Source: Atrichornis clamosus
Taxonomy: Eukaryota; Chordata; Aves; Passeriformes; Menuridae
Assembly: GCA_013400975.1 (NCBI GenBank)
Contig: WBMZ01011770.1
Coordinates: 114,622-178,621 of the forward strand
Direction: 5' to 3'
DNA length: 64,000 nt
Below, piece after piece: positions 23,231-34,430 of this stretch. Numbering within the stretch: the stretch's first letter is position 1; every line of letters starts with the position of its first letter. The notes beneath the pieces were generated by a model. The model saw only the letters and a program-made list of their open reading frames with translations, had not been told where the DNA came from and made no database searches. Both the position numbers and the translations under genes were made by a program.

Positions 23231-25130
23231 GGCCCAGTTTCCCGTAGAGCGCCTGTCACCGGCAGTGGTTGTTAAAATTGTGGGTCATTGCTTACGGTGT
23301 GTAGGTGTGTCCACGTCCATGTGAAAAGTCGAGTTGTATTGCCAAAGCAGAATGTCACTGGAGGCATGGGTGTAAGCTCTGCTGCAACAACCCCACCCTT
23401 TTGGCACGGGGTTTATATCTAAAGGTGGGTGGGTGGATAATTTGAGCTGGTTTTACTGTTTTGCTAATGGACAAAAAATTATTTTAAAAAACGTGTTACA
23501 TTCAATGGTTGCGGGTTTCTGTTTCCATGTGCTTTATGTGGATGGGTGCAGAACTGGGTTACAGTGGAATAGGTTGAAGTGTAGCTGAATAAAGGAATTC
23601 TCAGCAAGATTTTACCCCAAATTACCTTGATTTTAAACAATACCTACGGCCTAAATTCATAAGGCAAACCAGATGTTACATCCAGCATCTGTGTAGTGAC
23701 ACCAAGTGACTTCAGCTCAGAGTGAGTATGTCGTGCAGCTGGACATGGCAGGCAGGACACAGTGCTTGGCATGGTTTGCACTCTTAGTTCACGCACAATG
23801 CTCGAAGTGATCCTTATGTTCAAACAATAAAGTCAATAAAATACTGTCTCTATGGTTTTGGTTTCTTTTTTTTCTCATTAATATAACTTTTTTACATCTG
23901 CAAGTTTAGTACAAAGATCTCTTTGTGTCCCTATCATGAATATATACCTACTTCCATAGGCAGTAGTAGTGTATTACTCTTGCAGTATTAGCTTTATAGT
24001 AATACTGGATTTTACAATTACACTTTGCAGTTTGTTTTTCCTTTTAAATAGTTATTACAAAAAAACCTGTATTGCATCTACACAGCATGATCCCCTTTAC
24101 AAGGATTGAGGAAAGAAAGCTGTACAGTATGGGATGCCTATCTTTACTCTGATCTATGCCATGTAATTACAGCATATCCACCAGATCACAGCACTGAGTG
24201 CAAACACAGAGACTTACTGTTTGCAAGTTCATCTTTCCATAGAAGTGAACAAATGTTCTTCCCCCTACCTCCCTCTCAGTTTTAGGGAAATTTTGAGAGT
24301 CTTTCCCCCTTTGCCCTAGACATCACACACAAATCATGTTCTGCAATTAGTGCCGATGCTGGTTTATTTCTCTAAGCAAAGAAAGCGTAATGTTGAGAGT
24401 TTCCTGCCTAATTGTTGTTGGAAATCTGTCTTAGTTACTTTTTTTGAGGGTAGACTGTCTTCGTGATGTGTTTCTCTTTCCCTCCCTCTTTCCGTGTTCT
24501 CCCCTCTCTACCGCGAACTACACTCAATACAATTCCAGTATAGGAGTTCTTCACAAATCCCTTGCTTGGTTTGCCATCGCTTCAGAAGAGATTTGAATGA
24601 AACTCATCCAGCCTTGCTGTTGCACAAGACTGTGAGTTATCTGTGTATTTAAGTGGGTCTTGCATTTGTTTTTTTAGAAAGAAGGTATTAAAAAAAAAAA
24701 TCAAAGTTTTCTTGGGAGGTGGGCCAAATGTGTATTTTGTTAACATTTTTATTACAAGAATGCAATAAAGTTAGTTGTTATTTATAAATATGTAGTTAAA
24801 GGTCTACTAGAAAAAAACTAATTGATTTTTTGTTCCTATAAGCAATATTATTTGCAAAGAGTATTATAGTGTTAGACTTGGGATGTCTTTGTTTACCTTG
24901 AGGACATGGACTGTTTGAAGTTGGACTTGTCAGTGGAAACAAGCTGGAACTGTGCAGGAGAGGGAAATGAGTCTTACTCTGAAAAATGCCTCCTTGGCTC
25001 TGATTAAGTCATAGCTGGATTTATGCTTGAAGTCTTGTTCTAAATTTTATATCCTTGAGGGTTTTTCCTTGATGTTTGCTGAACGACTAGTTACTGTTTG
25101 TTTTGTTTTGTTTTGTTTTTCTTTCTGAAG
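23231..25130 (+). other. THNSL1: THNSL1 intron 1 (5' UTR intron)
   Basis: AT-rich DNA between the CpG island and the acceptor at 25129-25130 (TTTCTTTCTGAAG). The upstream TTTTG repeat forms part of the pyrimidine tract. There are close AATAAA signals at 23826 and 23835 and another at 24764, which could end short transcripts from the island. No coding exon is visible. Confidence 0.6.
23826..23840 (+). terminator. Paired AATAAA polyadenylation signals
   Basis: AATAAAGTCAATAAA contains two overlapping-range signals 9 bp apart, followed by a T-rich tract. They lie about 0.6 kb past the CpG island in the plus direction. Use as a real poly(A) site is inferred only. Confidence 0.3.
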
Positions 25131-25187
25131 CAATTAAGTGGATTGTCAAGTTGTCTTGGAAAAAAACCCACAATAACTCATCAGAAG
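25131..25187 (+). other. THNSL1: THNSL1 5' UTR part of the coding exon
   Basis: The segment lies between the acceptor TTTCTTTCTGAAG (AG at 25129-25130) and the chosen ATG. It has no upstream ATG in any frame that starts a long ORF. The reading frame is open here, but the segment is outside the conserved protein. Confidence 0.65.
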
Positions 25188-27410
25188 ATGTTGCACATTT
25201 TTCAGTATCAACCTTTAAGACTAATAACACAAAACAATCTTTCTAGCATGTGTTTAAAACCGATGCTTTCAAGACCCATTGCATTTGCACAGATGTGGAA
25301 GTCATGGTTCTCAAGCCATTCTCTTCTTGGAAAGAAAAATATTATCCTGATGGGACCTCCAGGTGCTGGGAAAACAACAATTGGGAGAATAGTAGGCCAG
25401 AAACTGGATTGCCCTGTAATAGACATAGATGACGATGTCCTTGAAACAACCTGGAATATGAGTGTGTCAGAAAAACTGCAGGATGTTGGTTATGAGGAAT
25501 TTCTAGAGGAGGAAGGAAAAGCCCTATTGAAGTTTTCAGCATCTGGAAGTGTCATTTCCCTTAGTGGGTCCAATCCAATGCATGCTGCTGGCATGCAGCA
25601 CATGAAGAAAAATGGAATAGTTGTATATCTGGATGTGCCCACAACAGTCATTATGAGCAGGCTGGAATCAATGGAAGTGGATCGCATCATGGGCCTGTCT
25701 CCTGGTATTTCTCTCAAGGACATACTTCAGTTTAGGAAGCAGTTCTACAAAAGGTGGTATGACATCCGTGTTCTTTGTGGAGGGGATATTGCAGCAGAGG
25801 TTGTAGCAGAAAAGGTACTTGATGCTGTGAAGAGATACCAAGACTCGGAACTGGAAACTTTCATTTCAACTAGGTCCGGTAGGTCTGGAAGGAGTATGGA
25901 AAAAGACTCTCGTAAATATTTCAGTGATGTTGTTACCCAGGGCTTAGCCCCTGATGGAGGACTCTTTGTTCCTGAGAGGGGACTTCCAAAATTCACTGCT
26001 GGAGAATGGCAAGGTCTCATAGAAGCAACTTACATCGAAAGAGCCCAGGCCATACTAGAAAGATGCATACATCCTGCTGATATTCCTGCTTCTAATCTGG
26101 CAGAAATTATTGAAACTGCTTATGGAGAAAACTTTAGTTGTTCTAAAATTGCCCCAGTTAGGCATCTGGCAGGCAACCAGTTCCTTCTTGAGTTGTTTCA
26201 TGGACCAACAGCATCATTTAAAGATTTTGCGTTACAGCTGGTTCCACATTTATTTGCCTACTGCATTCCCAAAAGTTGCAATTACTTGATTCTGGTAGCT
26301 ACTTCTGGGGACACAGGGAGTGCTGTCCTAGATGGCTTTAGTCGTCTCCATGACACTGACAAACAGAGAATTGCTCTCGTGAATTTTTTTCCTGAAGATG
26401 GAGTAAGCCCAATTCAAAAATCACAGATGATTGGCTGTCAGAAAGAAAATGCTTGGTCAGTGGGTGTCAAATCTGATTTTGATTTTTGCCAGACAGCTAT
26501 AAAGCAAATCTTTACTAATTCTGATTTTACTGGCTTTCTTACAGTAGAATATGGAACAGCTTTAGCTGCAGCAAACTCCATAAACTGGGCACGACTGCTT
26601 CCTCAGATAGTTTATCATGCCTCTGCATACCTTGATCTTGTTCATCAAGATATTATTTCTTTTGGAAGCCCTGTAGATATTTGCATTCCTACAGGAAACT
26701 TTGGCAACATGTTAGCTGCTTTCTATGCTAAAATGATGGGAATTCCTATTAGAAAATGTATTTGTGCTTCCAATGAAAACAATGTTTTGACTGACTTCAT
26801 AAGAACAGGTGTTTATGATTTGAGGGGAAGAAAATTAATTTCCACTTTTTCATCAGCAGTAGATATTTTGAAGTCCTCCAATCTTGAACGATACTTGCAC
26901 CTGATTGCTAATGAAGATGGACAACTGGTGACACAATTATTTAATCAGCTGGAAAATCAGGGCCACTTCCAGCTACGGAAAGATCTACTTGAAAAGCTTC
27001 AGCAGGACTTAGTGGGTGGCTGGTGCTCTGATGAGGACTGTCTAGCTGCCATTCACTCTGTGTACAGTACTACAGGATATATTTTGGATACACACACAGC
27101 TGTTGCTAAAGTAGTTGCAGATCGATTACAAGATAGAAGTTGCCCAATTATTATTTCATCTACAGCTCATTATTCTAAGTTTGCACCTGCTATCTTGAGG
27201 GCCTTGAGGATTGCAGAAATAAACCAGAATCCATTAAGTCAGCTTCATTTGCTGAGTTCTTACAGCGCTCTGCCTCCAATCCACTGGAGCCTATTAGAGA
27301 CCCTGAAGAAGACAGGGAATGGGGATCACCAGATCTGTGCTGCTGATACAAGTGTGCTGATGTCCCATATAGAAACCTTAGTTCAAAATCATTTTATGAA
27401 AGTTTTTTGA
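25188..27410 (+). CDS. THNSL1: THNSL1, threonine synthase-like 1
   Basis: A single uninterrupted coding exon of 740 codons; human THNSL1 is 743 aa. I chose the ATG at 25188 (MLHIFQYQP...) because it matches the start of mammalian THNSL1 and lies after the acceptor at 25130. The in-frame ATG at 25098 lies in the intron's pyrimidine tract. The basic N-terminus of about 45 residues fits a mitochondrial targeting peptide. Residues about 50-220 are a shikimate-kinase-like domain with P-loop GPPGAGKT at 56-63. Residues about 230-740 are a threonine-synthase-like PLP domain with HGPTASFKD (candidate PLP lysine K345), SGDTGSA (373-379) and PTGNFGN (501-507). Vertebrates lack threonine biosynthesis. 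The paralogue THNSL2 acts as a phospho-lyase; the true reaction of THNSL1 is not settled. The frame is intact and looks functional. Residues 229-236 of the linker carry a short Ser-Gly-Arg repeat. Confidence 0.97.
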   Translation: MLHIFQYQPLRLITQNNLSSMCLKPMLSRPIAFAQMWKSWFSSHSLLGKKNIILMGPPGAGKTTIGRIVGQKLDCPVIDIDDDVLETTWNMSVSEKLQDVGYEEFLEEEGKALLKFSASGSVISLSGSNPMHAAGMQHMKKNGIVVYLDVPTTVIMSRLESMEVDRIMGLSPGISLKDILQFRKQFYKRWYDIRVLCGGDIAAEVVAEKVLDAVKRYQDSELETFISTRSGRSGRSMEKDSRKYFSDVVTQGLAPDGGLFVPERGLPKFTAGEWQGLIEATYIERAQAILERCIHPADIPASNLAEIIETAYGENFSCSKIAPVRHLAGNQFLLELFHGPTASFKDFALQLVPHLFAYCIPKSCNYLILVATSGDTGSAVLDGFSRLHDTDKQRIALVNFFPEDGVSPIQKSQMIGCQKENAWSVGVKSDFDFCQTAIKQIFTNSDFTGFLTVEYGTALAAANSINWARLLPQIVYHASAYLDLVHQDIISFGSPVDICIPTGNFGNMLAAFYAKMMGIPIRKCICASNENNVLTDFIRTGVYDLRGRKLISTFSSAVDILKSSNLERYLHLIANEDGQLVTQLFNQLENQGHFQLRKDLLEKLQQDLVGGWCSDEDCLAAIHSVYSTTGYILDTHTAVAKVVADRLQDRSCPIIISSTAHYSKFAPAILRALRIAEINQNPLSQLHLLSSYSALPPIHWSLLETLKKTGNGDHQICAADTSVLMSHIETLVQNHFMKVF

Positions 27411-28260
27411 GCAACTGATCCACTGTCCACAGTGTCAATTACAATACCTTCTTAACAAGCTGCATGTTTTACTGAAGCCATCATTCATCTGGCCTGTGTC
27501 CAGTCCACAGCATAACGTCCACAGTTTTATACTCAGCTGTCAAGCTTTCAACAGTATTTGTAAGTAACGTGGAAGATTTCTAGTGGTGGTGAAAGGTTGT
27601 GAATTGAGAGTGTGAAAAACTGGAAAACCATTTTGCAGGTCATACACAGTAGAGATGCCAGCACTGCTGGCTTTCCTTGGCAGTGCTGTCTCCTTCACAA
27701 GCCTGAAGCATCCTCCACGGAAGGAGGCAGATAATGCAGTCTGACCTTTCTAGAACTAATAGCTCTGGTTTTGTTGCAACAATGATGTGATCCTTTGGTC
27801 AGTGAATGATTAATTAAACTTTAACTTATTTCACTTAGGGCACTGAAACATAATAAGATATTATACTGGTGTTCATATGTTACTAATGAGGGTTGATTTC
27901 ACTGGAAAGATTAAAGTATATTTGTTAATCCTTGAACCATTGAATTTTATGATCTAATATCTTCTTGTATATTGTTTTTTATGTATTGTGAGGCCAGTGT
28001 CTATGTAAAAAAATATGGTTTGGTTTTGTTTTTCACAGCTTTTTCTCCCAGGTATTTTCCTGTGTCAAATAGAATACTTGATACGATATTTTTAATATAT
28101 TTGAGATGTAACTCTTCCTCTAGTGTCTTGTAGTCTCTTTCCTAGATGTTTTTTATTTGAACTTTGAACTTTAGAATCCTTTTTTAATACTATAGAAGAA
28201 TCTGCTAGTAGTAACAGCAGTCTTCTTAAATAAAAACCAGACTTCACCATTTATTTACAT
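27411..28260 (+). other. THNSL1: THNSL1 3' UTR (inferred)
   Basis: AT-rich sequence after the TGA stop. Possible signals are ATTAAA at 27813 and 27910 and a canonical AATAAA at 28229-28234. The last gives a 3' UTR of about 840 nt. The real end needs transcript data. Confidence 0.5.
28229..28234 (+). terminator. THNSL1: Candidate THNSL1 polyadenylation signal
   Basis: The first canonical AATAAA after the THNSL1 stop codon. The two upstream ATTAAA variants could give shorter forms. Confidence 0.45.
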
Positions 28261-29194
28261 TTTTTTATATTATATATTATCTTTGAGATTATATAGCTTT
28301 TTTTGTTCCAATTACTTCTGTTTTCATACTTTTCTTAAGATAATTTCCTTGATGTTCTATTCTATTCATGTTTTGCATGAAGTAATGTAATACAGAACCT
28401 TCCCAAATTGCTTGGCTTCTCATCAAGGAAAGTGACAGATGAATTCCAGTGTGGTAGCATCAGAAGTATTCATTATGTAACCTAAAATAGACCTATGTGG
28501 TTTTGCTAATGACAGGCTCTTTATTGGGTTTTTTTTCTGAAGAAAAAAAAATAGAGTAGATTGTCCTAGGAGATCATGTGGTTATGAACAAATATATTCT
28601 GCTAATTGGAGGTTATATTTCACAAGGACAGAAAAGAAACTACATTTCACACAATGAGAAATGGTAAAATGATGTATTGGCAAGTTTTGAGTGGCATGCA
28701 GTTTCAGGTAAAGAGCTAAGCGTCTTCAGATGTGAGGACATATAGCTATAGGAAGTTGTGTTTCCCACTAAGATTCAAATTATCTGATAATTGATAACAT
28801 TTTTTTTGCCTCTTCAATAGGCAACTTTTCCTACATGTCAAGATTCACTTGGGGCTTTGAACTGTTGCCGTATCTGACAGCTTCCTCTGTGTGCCTGCTT
28901 GTACTTTTTGCCACATTAGAAGTGAACAAGACACCATCTAGCAAACTATTTTAAAGAATTGTCATTCCTTCCAGCGTAAGGTAAAAGACCCAAACATGAT
29001 GTGCCTTTGCCACAGTGCATACATATACAATATCATTAAACGTACCTGATAACATAGGTATGACAGAGTAGCTTTCTAGATTCTGTCATTCTTAGATACA
29101 TTTTTAGAACCTTTCTAGTTCTTTTCTCTGCTAAAACCTCATTCACTATTTCTGCAGTAACTTTGAAAAATAACTTTTTGTTTTCATGGAATTG

Positions 29195-29570
29195 TGAACA
29201 ACCCTGGTTGGAACTGACCTCAAAACATCATCTGAACCAACCTTTTGTGGCAAAGGGAGCCTAGGTGAGATTGCTGAGCACCCTGTCCAGTCATGTCTCC
29301 AGCGATGGGGAACTCTTCCTCATTCTTGGGGAGGTTGTTCCAGTGATTGAGTGTTCTCACTGGGAAAAATTTCTTTCTTACATCAAGATGAACCTTCTCC
29401 TGGTACAACTTTCCCCTTATCGTCTCCGTATGGCCCCTTGTGAAGCGAGGGCCTCTGATCTACTCCTAATCACCACTCAAGTATTGGAAAACTGGGCTGA
29501 GTTGCCTGCTGAAGCCCCTCCAGGATGAAAAGATCTAACTTGTTCAGTCTGCTCCTAAGGCAGGGGAATT
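29195..29570 (-). mobile_element. CR1 LINE, 5'-truncated, inverted
   Basis: Reading leftward, the copy contains the CR1 ORF2 end with LDVRKKFFPVRTLNHWNNLP and the 3' region complementary to CCTGGTTGGAACTGACCTC. It is more diverged than the copy beside ENKUR exon 1, and the terminal octamers are decayed. Confidence 0.82.
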
Positions 29571-32500
29571 TTCATCATTTTCCAAACACAATGTGGGAAA
29601 GACCATAACTATGTAACAAAAAAAAATTAAAATCTGAGTTCTGTAAGAAAAAGTTGCGTAAGCATGTCGCCTAGAGAGGAGCATAGCTTGTGTTGGTGAT
29701 AAGTGAACATCCACCTTGTATTTATGTGTGTTTCGGTCAGATTCTTAAAGTAGTTCCAAGTGGCAAAAAATGGCTTTCTCTGGATATGCTCAGTACATAA
29801 CTGGAATTCTAAATCTTGAAAAAAACCCCAAAACCAAACAAGCTCAACTGCATGGATTGAATTACTGGGACAGGGTTTGGTTTCGGCATAAGGACTCAGT
29901 GGAAATCCTACAGTACCTGGTTCCATGGGGCTTAATGCCATTTGATATCACAGGGGAGTTTGTCACATGCTGTTAAAAAGCTTTGTAGAAATGTCTTCAA
30001 AGAGCTTGTTCTCATAGAAAGTACCTGAAAGAGAAAAGCTGGGATTCTAAACAAGATAAGACTAGAAGCCAAAATCCTACCCTGAGATAACTCAGTGTGA
30101 GATAAACCAGTCAGAACTAAACTAGCAGGGAATATATTTTGGCGTGGCTCAGTCATTATTTCAAAATTCATGGCAGTAACCCAAGTGTGGTTTGAATTTC
30201 TAGTTGCTGCTTTCCTATCACATGAGCCATTATAGTAGTTTATATGAACTTTTAAAAGTAAAAATAATGAGCACTTGGTCTTAGGTAAGGGCTTTTAATG
30301 TGGTCTTAAGGTGTATAAAGGCAGTGGTTAAAGAGCACATACAGTATTAATGCATTTCTCAGAATGTCTACAATATAGTAGATGTTACTTATTTTCAAAA
30401 ATAATTAATTCTTGGACTTTCGTATGACTTCAGTAAACAATTTTTGTGCAGTACATGTGCTTGTGGACCCTAGTAATGGACATAAAATGCTGCAGCAGTG
30501 TTGTGATGTACACAATATTTGTGACCTGGTGCTAATGCTGTATTCTGGTAGCTGTAGTGTATAGTCTTCTGACTTGCCTTGTCCTGCTGGGCCTAGAATA
30601 ATGGAAAGGAAAACATTTCCAGCAGACTCAGTGTAGCTGGCTGTGGTTACAGGATAGTGAGGGAAGCAATCCCCCTGTCTTTCAAGCCCAGATTTTCTTA
30701 GTGTTGGCAATGTACTGTTGTTCAACAAATATTGTGCTACTGTTATGGTCCTTTTTTTTCCCACTGTCCCACTGTCAGTATTATGAAAGATTAAAAAGGC
30801 ATTAAAGAGTGGGCAGAAGTGCCCTTTTTGGTGTGTGTGTGTTTGGTGTGCAGACATTGTGCACACTGACTGCTGTCGTTATTTTCTATTAACTTAAGGC
30901 AAAAGTGGTGTGCCAATGACACACAAAAGCAAATCTATATTGTGCTGGTTAGCAGGATTCCTTAAGCAATTTAGGCTTGCTGTATACACAGTTTGCTCCT
31001 ATTTGTCTAGTGATAGGATGTTGCAGTCTCAATCAATAAAAGCCAGGTTGACAGAGAGCGTGAGCGTGCACATCTACACATTTCCACTAGCTTTGTTGAC
31101 CTGGAGTAATAGCATAGCTTTAGTTAAGCTGTTATTCTTCTGTATAGATAAATCTTTGCTGAACACTTGCTACTACATGAAAAATCTTAGGGACAAATTA
31201 AACAGATGTGAGAACAAATGTAACATTTATATTTACACTTTTTATTATAAAAATATTTATGTGGAAAATACTTTGTTTTGCTTATAGATGTACCAGGTGC
31301 TCATTACTTGCCTTTAGTAACAGCCCTTCTTCTCAGGGTGACAGTGATGTGAGGTAAAAGTCGAATAGAGCACATAGGGATGAGTTCAGAAGATAATTCT
31401 GTTTTCTTGGTGTCTTATGATATAGAAAAAATTACTGTTTACAGTTTTGAGGTGATGGAATATTTTAGCTGATGGAACTTTACAGGTAAGGTTCTTGTTT
31501 TTCAAGAGATCAACTTTGCTCTTCAAGTACATCAGGAACAGACATTGCTATTAAATATGTCATGTTTGGCATACCTGAAATATACATTAATCATTTGTAT
31601 CCACTATATTTTTTTCTAAATAAATACTACAGGATCCACACTGTAGCACTTTCTTTGCAAATATGTCTGTTAATCCTTATCAATCTGCTATGAAGAAAAT
31701 CCTCTAGAAGAAGTGGTTTCAGAGTTTGATATTATTAAACCTTGAAAGATATGTTCCATCCTGTGTTTCCTAGCAAGTTAGGGGTATAGTTAATGATGAT
31801 CTAGTAATTCACTTTGCTGAGACTAAGATTTTAGTGAGATAATCTGCATCATTCTGGAAGGAAAGTATGTATAAAAAAAGAAGTGCGGATCAAAAATAGC
31901 AAATGCACCACAGACTTGTCAGGTGTGGCATGGAAAGCCTATATTCTGAGGAGTTAGTATGGAAAAGGAAATTTTTGACCATTTAATGATTTTTATTCAC
32001 ATTTAGTCCAGTGGAGAAGCGAGTTGGTTGTCTTAACAGTTGTGGAGCAACTTGGGCTTACTTAGAATATCATTTCAGTATCATAGGCTTAAAAATTACT
32101 TGAATGGTTGAAACAGCAATGAGCAGTTAATATCAGTGAATTAATGTGAATGGGCCGTTGATTCTGAACATGTATTAGCAGCTTAAGGAGGATTTCAATG
32201 TCCCTGTGTTTTCTCACAGCAGTTATAAATATGCTCAGCTTGCTTATCAGAATTGGGAAGCTGTTGCTTCAGATTTTTTCAGAATGTAGCAATCTAAAAG
32301 ACAACAGTCTTGGTCTTGCTGTCCAACTTGGCTAAAACTTTTGAAGGTCTCGCAGTGTGGACATAGAGCTAAGCTGTTTGTTCCTTTTGTTTGAGAAGAC
32401 TTTATTCCCTGATAAGTGTTTAAGATGCTCTCTGGCCTCTTTCTTGGCAGTATAGGAAAATTATTCAGCAGAACTAAGACAACACCTGATTTACTTGCTT

Positions 32501-33204
32501 ATGTATGATATCTTATAAAATTTAACCAAGGAGAGCATCCACAGTGTTTTCCCTTGCAATATAGGAACACATTTTTCATTAAAAGTGTATCTCAAGCTTC
32601 ACAAAATCAGTTACATAGCACAGGAATTGTTAATCTACCATTTTGTTTAGATATTTCATCACTGGTATTTGGAATATATTTTATTTTAAAGAAGTTATTA
32701 CTATAGAAACATGTAAGGTATTACCCCCAAATTAAAAATTCATCATGACAATAATTGAGTCAAACCTGAAAGATCTCAAAATGTAAACAAGATTTTCTAT
32801 GAGTTCACACAGGATTTGGCTCTTAACCATGAGTTTGTTAAGAACATAGGAGGAAATAAAGTAATGACTGTTCAAATCTACAGATGCCACAAAACTTAAA
32901 AACTAAGGAGCCGCTTAATCAGAGCAAGATTAATTGCTTGGTTGGGAGCTGTAAGCAATTGGCGTTTCACTGTGGCCTAAAGCAGACCCGTGTTTCTAGG
33001 AGCATAGAGGTTTGAGAATATATTTAGCAAGTAGAACAATTTGTGGTAGGAAATGCTGACTTTGAACATGAATTTTCAGCATGTCTTGTGACCTCAGTAA
33101 GATCCTGAGGTTTAGAAATGGGAATACTGTTAGGGAAGTAATATTGCTGTCTGTATTTGACTTTGGTGTAACCTTTTGGAAGAATGCTATGCCCAATTCC
33201 GGTA

Positions 33205-33600
33205 GTCACAATTTTCAGTAATACTGGGAAGTTGGACAGAAAAGAGTAATGAGAGCAATAAAAGTATTAAAAAGAAGCACTGGCCTGAGAGTCTCAACAA
33301 ACAGAATCTTCTTACTTTAGTGAAAGAAGAGTTAGCCTAGATGAACCATCTTTGGAGAAAAATTGACAATAAAGAACTGTTCCACCTAACAGAGAAAGAG
33401 TGATCCAGCAATTCTATGTGGAAGTTGGACATGTTACGAAAAGAGATAAAGCTACAGAACAGAACAGTAAAGGCATCCCTAGTCTGGATATATTAGATGA
33501 TTTCCTGAAAAAATGTGATTTGTTAGAAAGAGGATTAATTTAGACAGGTCAGATCCGTGGTATGCAAGAGGTCAAACCAAATAATCACAAGTCACATTTG
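33205..33600 (+). repeat. Old CR1-like fragment
   Basis: The segment has the faded layout of a CR1 3' region. It is purine-rich and ends with AAGAGGTCAAACCAAATAAT, which resembles the 'aggtcaaactagatgatc' end of old amniote CR1 families. The octamer tail is not recognisable. This is a weak call. Confidence 0.4.
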
Positions 33601-34324
33601 GCTGCCCCAGAAGTAACTTGCCTGCTAGCAAAAGCATGAACAGCATTTCACAGAGGTTTGAGCGCTAGAGATGGTGAACTAATTTCAGTTCTGCTGGGGT
33701 GTGATCAGTACACAAAGCAAGTTGTGCACTAAATAGGCTACTGGATATGTTTAACCTTGTTCTTTCTGTCTCTAGAGAATTGCAAATGGACTACTAATGC
33801 ACACACTGACTTGACTCATGGCTATTAGGATATGGCTCATTAGTTTTAAATTTCATTATACAATACATCCTGTGATGGTTTGGGCTATATATACTTTCAT
33901 TATGAAAATGAGGTGAACAGCATAGGAGGAAAGTGCCTGTGTAAATGTCAGCTTTACTGAATGTAGCTAGTTATTATTTATTTTTCCTTTTTTTTTAAAG
34001 TTAGAGATCTTTTAAAGTTTATTAGATGTTTTTGGACCCCTTTTCTCTCTGCTTTCTACTCTGCAAGTTGCAATCCAATGGCCATTTTCAATTCATTTTG
34101 AGCTCATAATAAGATCTATATGACAAATGAAAAACTCCAATGTTTCCTTTTTATAGTTAAACTTGACCTTTAATATACTAACTAAAGCTTAGAGAAAGTG
34201 AAATGTGCTCATAGGTTCTGCTCCAGCAACATATATTGAGAACAATGTATTTTCTTTACATTTTAGACTAATTCACTAAATTATATCTAACTAGAGCAGG
34301 CATTTAGTGGACTTTTTTACTAAG

Positions 34325-34430
34325 TATCTGTGGCAATCTGATTCTGTTTAAAATGCTAATAAATGCATCCTATCTCCTAATGAAACCAGTGCTCCCTGCA
34401 TAATTAATTAGCATTTTATACAGATGAGGA
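34325..34430. promoter_or_regulatory. Candidate conserved element, homeodomain-rich
   Basis: Within 100 bp there are AAAATGCTAATAAATGCAT, GCATAATTAATTAGCATTTT and CCTAATGAAACC. These are TAAT cores plus POU-like ATGCTAAT/ATTAGCAT pairs in opposite orientation. No ORF or repeat explains the block. Confidence 0.3.

Noticed and set aside
22531..23259. Several long ORFs in the ENKUR-THNSL1 CpG island, including a 247-codon plus-strand frame
   Set aside because: Composition artefacts in overlapping frames; only the 22545-22618 exon joins in phase to a conserved exon.
25098..25187. In-frame upstream ATG extending THNSL1 by 30 residues
   Set aside because: The extension is encoded by the TTTTG repeat and pyrimidine tract just before a good acceptor at 25130. 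Mammalian THNSL1 starts at the position matching 25188.
33871..33950. TGTGATGGTTTGGGCT, resembling the start of some avian LTRs
   Set aside because: The similarity ends after about 16 bases, with no matching end, TATA/AATAAA order or duplication.
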